Of a stretch of 42,012 nt of DNA, positions 37,932 through 42,012 are shown piece after piece; position 1 is the first letter of the stretch, and every line of letters begins with the position of its first letter. The notes under the pieces were generated by a model. The model saw only the letters and a list, made by a program, of their open reading frames with translations. It was not told the DNA's origin and did not search any database. This stretch comes from JAAYBG01 sp964411675 (lineage in GTDB: Bacteria > Bacillota_I > Bacilli_A > ML615J-28 > CAG-698): NCBI GenBank assembly GCA_964411675.1, contig CAYPLR010000011.1, positions 1-42,012 of the forward strand, given 5' to 3'. Made by a program: the position numbers and the translations under genes.

Positions 37932-38864
37932 TTATTGATCCTCACTCTTTTCTTTATCTATTTTTGCTTTTGGATGGTGCTTTATATATTCTTCTTTTAT
38001 TTTTTCTAGTGATACATGAGTATAGATTTGGGTTGTTGATAAATTTACATGTCCTAGTAATTCTTGAACACTTCGTAAATCCGCTCCATTATCAAGGAGA
38101 TGTGTAGCAAAAGAGTGACGAAACATATGCGGTGAGACCTTCAACCCTGTTGAAGCCTTCTCTGCTAAGGCATTTAAAATAACTCTTACTCCTCGTATCG
38201 TTAACTCGCTTCCTCGAAAATTCAAAAATAACTTGTCGCTAATTTTACCTTTTTGGCGTGCCATTAATTCCCATCTTGCAAATTCTAAATATGTTTTTAT
38301 CGAAGAAATAATTCCAGGATGGAGTGGAAGATATCTTTCTTTAGAACCTTTTCCCATGATGGTAATCGATTCATTGAAAAAATCAATATCAGCAACCTTT
38401 ATGGAACACAATTCACTTACCCGGATTCCTGTACCATATAAAAGTTCTAGCAAGGCAGTATCCCGTTTACCAATTAGGCTTTCCTTATCTATACAAGCAA
38501 ACATAGCATCGATTTCCTTTGGATAAATTTGCTTTGGAAGACTACGATTTAGTTTAGGTGATGACAGCTCTGCGAAATAATTAGCTTCTACTATTTTTTC
38601 AGCTAATAGAAATTTATAAAAACTACGTAGACTTGACAATTTTCGGGCGATTGTTTTTGGACTATATTCTTTCTTTACCAAGGATGATTTATAAAATCGA
38701 GGATAATTTTGTTTTAAAGAAAACAAGTCAGAAAAGTCGTTTTCTTTAAGAAATTTTCTAAATTCATTAATATCATTGATGTAATTTAAAACTGTATACT
38801 CTGAATAGTTTCTTTCTTGTTCGATATACTCCTTAAACATGTAGATGGCATCAAGTTCTTCCAT
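37932..38864 (-). CDS. xerC: Tyrosine recombinase, XerC/CodV type
   Basis: 310 residues. An N-terminal SAM-like core-binding domain (1-105) and a catalytic domain with R148, K172, H246-x-x-R249, H272 and Y281 (TQIYTHV). It normally resolves chromosome dimers at dif. Its position after trmFO is the usual chromosomal one in Bacillota, so it is housekeeping and not from a mobile element. It starts inside the end of trmFO (14-base overlap) with AAGGAG six bases before the ATG. Confidence 0.93.
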   Translation of the reverse strand: MEELDAIYMFKEYIEQERNYSEYTVLNYINDINEFRKFLKENDFSDLFSLKQNYPRFYKSSLVKKEYSPKTIARKLSSLRSFYKFLLAEKIVEANYFAELSSPKLNRSLPKQIYPKEIDAMFACIDKESLIGKRDTALLELLYGTGIRVSELCSIKVADIDFFNESITIMGKGSKERYLPLHPGIISSIKTYLEFARWELMARQKGKISDKLFLNFRGSELTIRGVRVILNALAEKASTGLKVSPHMFRHSFATHLLDNGADLRSVQELLGHVNLSTTQIYTHVSLEKIKEEYIKHHPKAKIDKEKSEDQ

Positions 38865-40155
38865 AAAATTCTCCTTTTAATTTAGAGATCATTTCTAAAC
38901 TACGTTCTGCATAGGCCATTTTGCGATTCATTTTTTTCATTCTACCTTCTAAAGGAGTAAAAATACCATGATTCACATTCATCGGTTGAAAGTCATGATT
39001 AGTAGTACTGATATAATTACTTAAAGCTCCTAAAGCTGTCTCGGAAGTAAAATCTATCAAAGGTTTTCCCTCTAATAGTCTCATCATATTGATAGCAGCA
39101 ACCAATCCGCTGCTCGCACTTTCTAGATATCCCTCAACACCCGTTATCTGACCAGCAAAAAACAAGTCTTCTCGTACTAGTGTTTGGTAATAACGATTTA
39201 GAACCTTAGGAGAATTGATAAACGTGTTTTTATGCATAACTCCATAACGAACAATTTCAACATGCTCTAACCCTGGAATCAATTGAATAATCCGCTTTTG
39301 TTCTGACCACTTTAAATGGGTTTGAAAGCCAACCAGATTATATAAAGTTTTTGCGGCATTATCTTGGCGTAATTGTACAACTGCATAAGGTTCAATTAGA
39401 GTGAGAGGGTGACGTAAGCCCACTGGTTTTAATGGACCAAATAATAGTGTCTTTTCTCCTCTTGCAGCCATATCTTCGATTGCCATGCAGCCTTCAAAAA
39501 CTTTTAATTCAAAATCTTTCGGTAGTACTCTATCTGCATTTATGATTTCTTTGTAGAAAAGAGTAAATTGTTCCTGAGTCATAGGACAATTATAGTAGGA
39601 TGCTTCTCCCTTATCATATCGTGATTTTAAATACGCAACGTCTTTATTGATTGATTCTTCCGTTACAATGGGTGCAACTGAATCAAAAAAATATAAATAT
39701 TCTTCGCCAAAAAAATTTTTAATATCAATACTTAAAGCATCACTTGTAAGCGGACCACTGGCAATAATCGTTGGCCCCTCGGGAATTTCAGTTATTTCCT
39801 CGTGAACGACTTCAATCAAAGGGTGATTGGTAATTGTTTCTGTGATATCCCTAGCAAAATTTTCTCTATCAACCGCTAAAGCTCCACCCGCTTCTACTCG
39901 ATTTTTATCGGCACTTTTCATAATTAAAGAATTAAAATTTCTCATTTCTTCTTTTAATAGGCCAATCGCATTTTCAATGGATGCTGCGCGTAATGAATTG
40001 CTACAAATCAGTTCACTAAAAAATGCTGTTTTATGGGCAGGCGTCATTTTTTGAGGGCGCATTTCCCATAGTTTAACTCGATATCCATTACTTGCTAATT
40101 GCCATGCTGCTTCACTACCCGCTAGTCCTGCACCTACAACATTTACTACTTTCAT
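38851..40155 (-). CDS. trmFO: tRNA (uracil-54-C5)-methyltransferase, folate-dependent
   Basis: 434 residues from the ATG at 40153-40155. TrmFO makes T54 in tRNA using methylenetetrahydrofolate and FAD. The N-terminal FAD motif is VVGAGLAGSEAAWQLA; HKTAFFSELICSNSLR and the later GPLKPVGL, QVTGVEGY-like QITGVEGYLESA and NVNHGIF follow family order. GGTGAGGA lies just before this ATG, and an in-frame ATG at 40167 has no ribosome site. An extended TGG-TATAAT promoter starts the trmFO-xerC-dut operon. Confidence 0.96.
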   Translation of the reverse strand: MKVVNVVGAGLAGSEAAWQLASNGYRVKLWEMRPQKMTPAHKTAFFSELICSNSLRAASIENAIGLLKEEMRNFNSLIMKSADKNRVEAGGALAVDRENFARDITETITNHPLIEVVHEEITEIPEGPTIIASGPLTSDALSIDIKNFFGEEYLYFFDSVAPIVTEESINKDVAYLKSRYDKGEASYYNCPMTQEQFTLFYKEIINADRVLPKDFELKVFEGCMAIEDMAARGEKTLLFGPLKPVGLRHPLTLIEPYAVVQLRQDNAAKTLYNLVGFQTHLKWSEQKRIIQLIPGLEHVEIVRYGVMHKNTFINSPKVLNRYYQTLVREDLFFAGQITGVEGYLESASSGLVAAINMMRLLEGKPLIDFTSETALGALSNYISTTNHDFQPMNVNHGIFTPLEGRMKKMNRKMAYAERSLEMISKLKGEFYGRT

Positions 40156-40175
40156 AATCCTCACCATTTTATCTT

Positions 40176-40184
40176 ATTATACCA
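40176..40184 (-). promoter_or_regulatory. Extended -10 promoter of trmFO
   Basis: TGG-TATAAT about 21 bases before the chosen ATG, giving a very short leader. The -35 region is weak, as usual for extended -10 promoters. Confidence 0.65.
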
Positions 40185-40217
40185 TAGGTAGCCTTTTTTT
40201 ACACTACCCAACAAAAA

Positions 40218-40239
40218 ATCTACTTTATATAAAGTAGAT
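40218..40239 (-). terminator. Terminator after the TPR gene
   Basis: A perfect 22-base palindrome with halves ATCTACTTTAT and ATAAAGTAGAT, followed by TTTTTTG on the minus strand. Confidence 0.85.
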
Positions 40240-40240
40240 C

Positions 40241-41152
40241 TCATTTTTTTAACCTTTGTAACAATCTTTGATATTCTTCACTTTTTCGGTATTCAACTAA
40301 ATCTTTATCCTGTTCTATGTCGTTGATTAATTGAGAATAGCCATGAATAGCATAATAAATACAATTGGTGGCTTCTTGAAAATTTTCGTTTAATGCATAT
40401 ACGCATCCCAAATTATACCAACAAAAATAATTTTCTTTATTCTTAGAAATACCTTGCAAGTAGTATAGCTTTGCTTGTTGATAATCTTGATAAATATCTT
40501 TATAGATGATTCCTAAATTATAATAAGCATTATAATAACCATCTTCTTTACTAATTTCTTGTTTATAAAAGTGAATCGCTTCTTCATATTTTTCAAATCG
40601 AGCATAAATAACGCCTAAATTGTAAGCTACCATTTTCATGCTTTTATCAATAGAATAAGCCTTTTTAGTATATGTTAAAGCATCGTCAAGTCTGTCTTGC
40701 GTTTCATATAGAGACCCCAAGTTTAAATTTGCCCAAAAATGATTCGGTTTCAATGCGATTATTTTCAAATAACAATCTTCTGCTAATGTAGTTTCTTGAT
40801 TAAGTTCATATATTTGTGCAAGATCAAACATCATATCTGTGTTAAAAGCATCCAACGATAATGCTGTTTGGATATTTGTAATTGCTACAGGATAATTTTT
40901 GTTTTCTTCATACCAAAGTCCCAAACCATAAAAACCACGAGAGTTTTGAGAATCTAGTTTAATCGCCGATGAAAAAACTTCAAAAGCTAATGAATAACTC
41001 TTTACTTCTAGATAAAGAAATCCTAAATCAAGAAAATCATCTATAGTAGAATCGATAAAAAACGCTTTTTGATAGATGATGATTGCTTCTTCTATTTTAT
41101 CCTCATCAATCAATGCTCTTGCTTTTGCAATCAATAAATCGTATTCGTTCAT
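40241..41152 (-). CDS. Tetratricopeptide repeat protein
   Basis: 303 residues, almost wholly TPR repeats: about eight 34-residue units with the usual pattern (for example GFYGLGLWYEENKNYPVA, AYNLGVIYARFEKYEEA and AYYNLGIIYKDIYQDYQQA). No signal peptide, membrane segment or catalytic domain is present, so it is a cytoplasmic protein-interaction scaffold of unknown partner. Its ATG overlaps the stop of the CPBP protease gene by four bases, which suggests a related job at the membrane. Confidence 0.9.
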   Translation of the reverse strand: MNEYDLLIAKARALIDEDKIEEAIIIYQKAFFIDSTIDDFLDLGFLYLEVKSYSLAFEVFSSAIKLDSQNSRGFYGLGLWYEENKNYPVAITNIQTALSLDAFNTDMMFDLAQIYELNQETTLAEDCYLKIIALKPNHFWANLNLGSLYETQDRLDDALTYTKKAYSIDKSMKMVAYNLGVIYARFEKYEEAIHFYKQEISKEDGYYNAYYNLGIIYKDIYQDYQQAKLYYLQGISKNKENYFCWYNLGCVYALNENFQEATNCIYYAIHGYSQLINDIEQDKDLVEYRKSEEYQRLLQRLKK

Positions 41153-41892
41153 ATCACAAAGTAAACAACTAGTACTGATATTAAGTTGTTTAAAAAATGA
41201 ATTCCAATCGGTACAAAGATGTTCCGATTAGATTTATAATAGCTATAAGTAATAACAAAAGCTAAAGGCAAATATTGAAAAATATAAATAATATTATCGC
41301 CACTAGAAACGTGAATAAGAGAAAATACCAATGTGGAAGCGATGATAGCCACAATCGGTTTTAATTTGAATTTTTCTTCTATTGTTCCAAATAATAATTT
41401 TCTAAATAAAATCTCCTCAACAAAGGGTGCAAATAAAATGACACTAATCATCATAGGAACCTTACCATTTCCAAATAGAGCATCATTGATAACTTCCTGA
41501 TTATCTGATGTTCCTGTAATTCCTAATAATTCATAGATTGTTGAAACAACTGCTGTTAATACATAACAAGATACAATACCAATGACAATATAAGATAGGC
41601 TTTTTTTAAAATTTACTTTAAATTTTTTCCAGTCTTCTTGAAAATCATGACGTAAAACATAAATAAAGAATCCAATCAATGGCAAGTTAAACATCATTTG
41701 TACCATAGATAATATTTCTGCGTAGTGGGGATTATTTTCATCAAATACACTTGCCAAAGGACTATTATCAACAATTGATACTGCCATTAATGTGCTATAT
41801 ATATAAATAAAAGTTAATAACAAATATAAAAACATTCCTAATAGCAAAGCGATAAAATATATATCACCTTTTTGCTTTTTCTCAATATTCAT
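41149..41892 (-). CDS. CPBP family intramembrane metalloprotease
   Basis: 247 residues with about seven membrane segments. The Abi/CAAX-protease motifs are APFVEEILFRKLLF (E159, E160, R164), SLIH (H194) and IHFLNN (H232, N236), a complete metal site within the membrane. Members cleave prenylated proteins or act in bacteriocin self-immunity; the substrate here is unknown. It is first in the operon with the TPR gene. GGTGA lies just upstream of the ATG, and a strong promoter precedes it. Confidence 0.92.
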   Translation of the reverse strand: MNIEKKQKGDIYFIALLLGMFLYLLLTFIYIYSTLMAVSIVDNSPLASVFDENNPHYAEILSMVQMMFNLPLIGFFIYVLRHDFQEDWKKFKVNFKKSLSYIVIGIVSCYVLTAVVSTIYELLGITGTSDNQEVINDALFGNGKVPMMISVILFAPFVEEILFRKLLFGTIEEKFKLKPIVAIIASTLVFSLIHVSSGDNIIYIFQYLPLAFVITYSYYKSNRNIFVPIGIHFLNNLISVLVVYFVI

Positions 41893-41925
41893 AAATTCAC
41901 CAACTGCTCCTTATTAATTAAACTA

Positions 41926-41954
41926 ATTATATCATATTTTTATTTGCTTCCCAA
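41926..41954 (-). promoter_or_regulatory. Promoter of the CPBP-TPR operon
   Basis: TTGGGA (41949-41954) and TGA-TATAAT (extended -10, 41926-41931), 17-base spacer. Confidence 0.75.
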
Positions 41955-41962
41955 GAGATAAT

Positions 41963-41987
41963 AAAAAAGTGAACTAAAATTCACTTT
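41963..41987 (-). terminator. Terminator of the gene entering from the right edge
   Basis: Stem AAAGTGAA / TTCACTTT with a six-base loop, then a T run on the minus strand. Confidence 0.72.
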
Positions 41988-42012
41988 GATATTTTAAAAT
42001 TTCTTCAACTTT
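41974..42012 (-). CDS. C-terminal end of an unknown gene, cut by the window edge
   Basis: Reading leftwards from the edge, twelve codons (KVEEILKYQSEF) end in TAG at 41974-41976, inside a terminator hairpin. That terminator has no other nearby gene to serve, so a real gene probably ends here. Too short to identify. Confidence 0.45.
   Translation of the reverse strand, partial: KVEEILKYQSEF

Noticed and set aside
37932..38864. XerC-type recombinase as a phage or ICE integrase
   Set aside because: It lies in the normal trmFO-xerC chromosomal position with no att repeats or mobile genes around it.

Overview
The window is low-GC bacterial DNA with standard-code stops (TAA, TAG and TGA all end real genes), TTGACA/TATAAT promoters with 17-base spacers, strong AGGAGG-type ribosome sites and many T-tailed terminators. 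GSI-alpha glutamine synthetase, TrmFO, XerC-type recombinase, the rpsB-tsf-pyrH-frr block, CNNM/CorC protein and lipoproteins point to Bacillota, most likely a Bacilli/Erysipelotrichia/Izemoplasma-like lineage (inference). Desulfoferrodoxin and rubrerythrin suggest an anaerobe; GH94 phosphorylase and GH5 glucanase suggest use of beta-glucan. Two 100-N gaps, one bounded by an exact 55-base duplication, show that this is a de Bruijn graph scaffold, probably a metagenome-assembled genome.

Layout. 1-3251: partial GH94 phosphorylase converging on a GH5 glucanase. 3352-5750: an accessory arsenic/metal cassette read leftwards (arsR, ArsP-type permease, a DUF2703-like Cys-rich protein with an in-frame amber codon, a thioredoxin-like protein cut by the gap). 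5752-5955: decayed remains of a longer RlmD C-terminus, fused to the end of the rRNA methyltransferase gene. 5917-10435: operon of membrane EEP phosphoesterase, DUF554 protein, GNAT-alpha/beta hydrolase fusion and rlmD-type methyltransferase. 10501-14679: two paralogous HPGW membrane proteins, HIT protein, glnA, MalY-type lyase and YbaK deacylase, mostly one operon from a promoter at 14699-14727. 14802-18984: transmembrane EAL phosphodiesterase, desulfoferrodoxin, GPH sugar symporter with a large insertion. 19012-22569: three-gene operon (FucI-like protein, serine hydrolase, unknown two-TM protein), divergent from 22689-25636, two Ig-like/HtrA-like protease lipoproteins. 25663-30211: PfkB kinase, FtcD, PIG-L deacetylase, a small unknown protein and a P-loop kinase/beta-lactamase-fold fusion. 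30278-36513: CNNM protein, Lgt, rubrerythrin, frr, pyrH, tsf, and rpsB with a long repetitive tail. 37387-40155: trmFO-xerC-dut and a YitT/YczE-like protein. 40241-42012: TPR protein, CPBP protease, and the last codons of another gene.

The core blocks are ordinary. The most interesting parts are the arsenic cassette with its junctions, the two unusual domain fusions, the paired lipoprotein proteases (one with a Ca-binding-like loop and a probable ATT start), and the tailed S2 protein. I found no rRNA, tRNA, CRISPR array, intact insertion sequence or replication origin. No gene-free stretch exceeds 300 bases.
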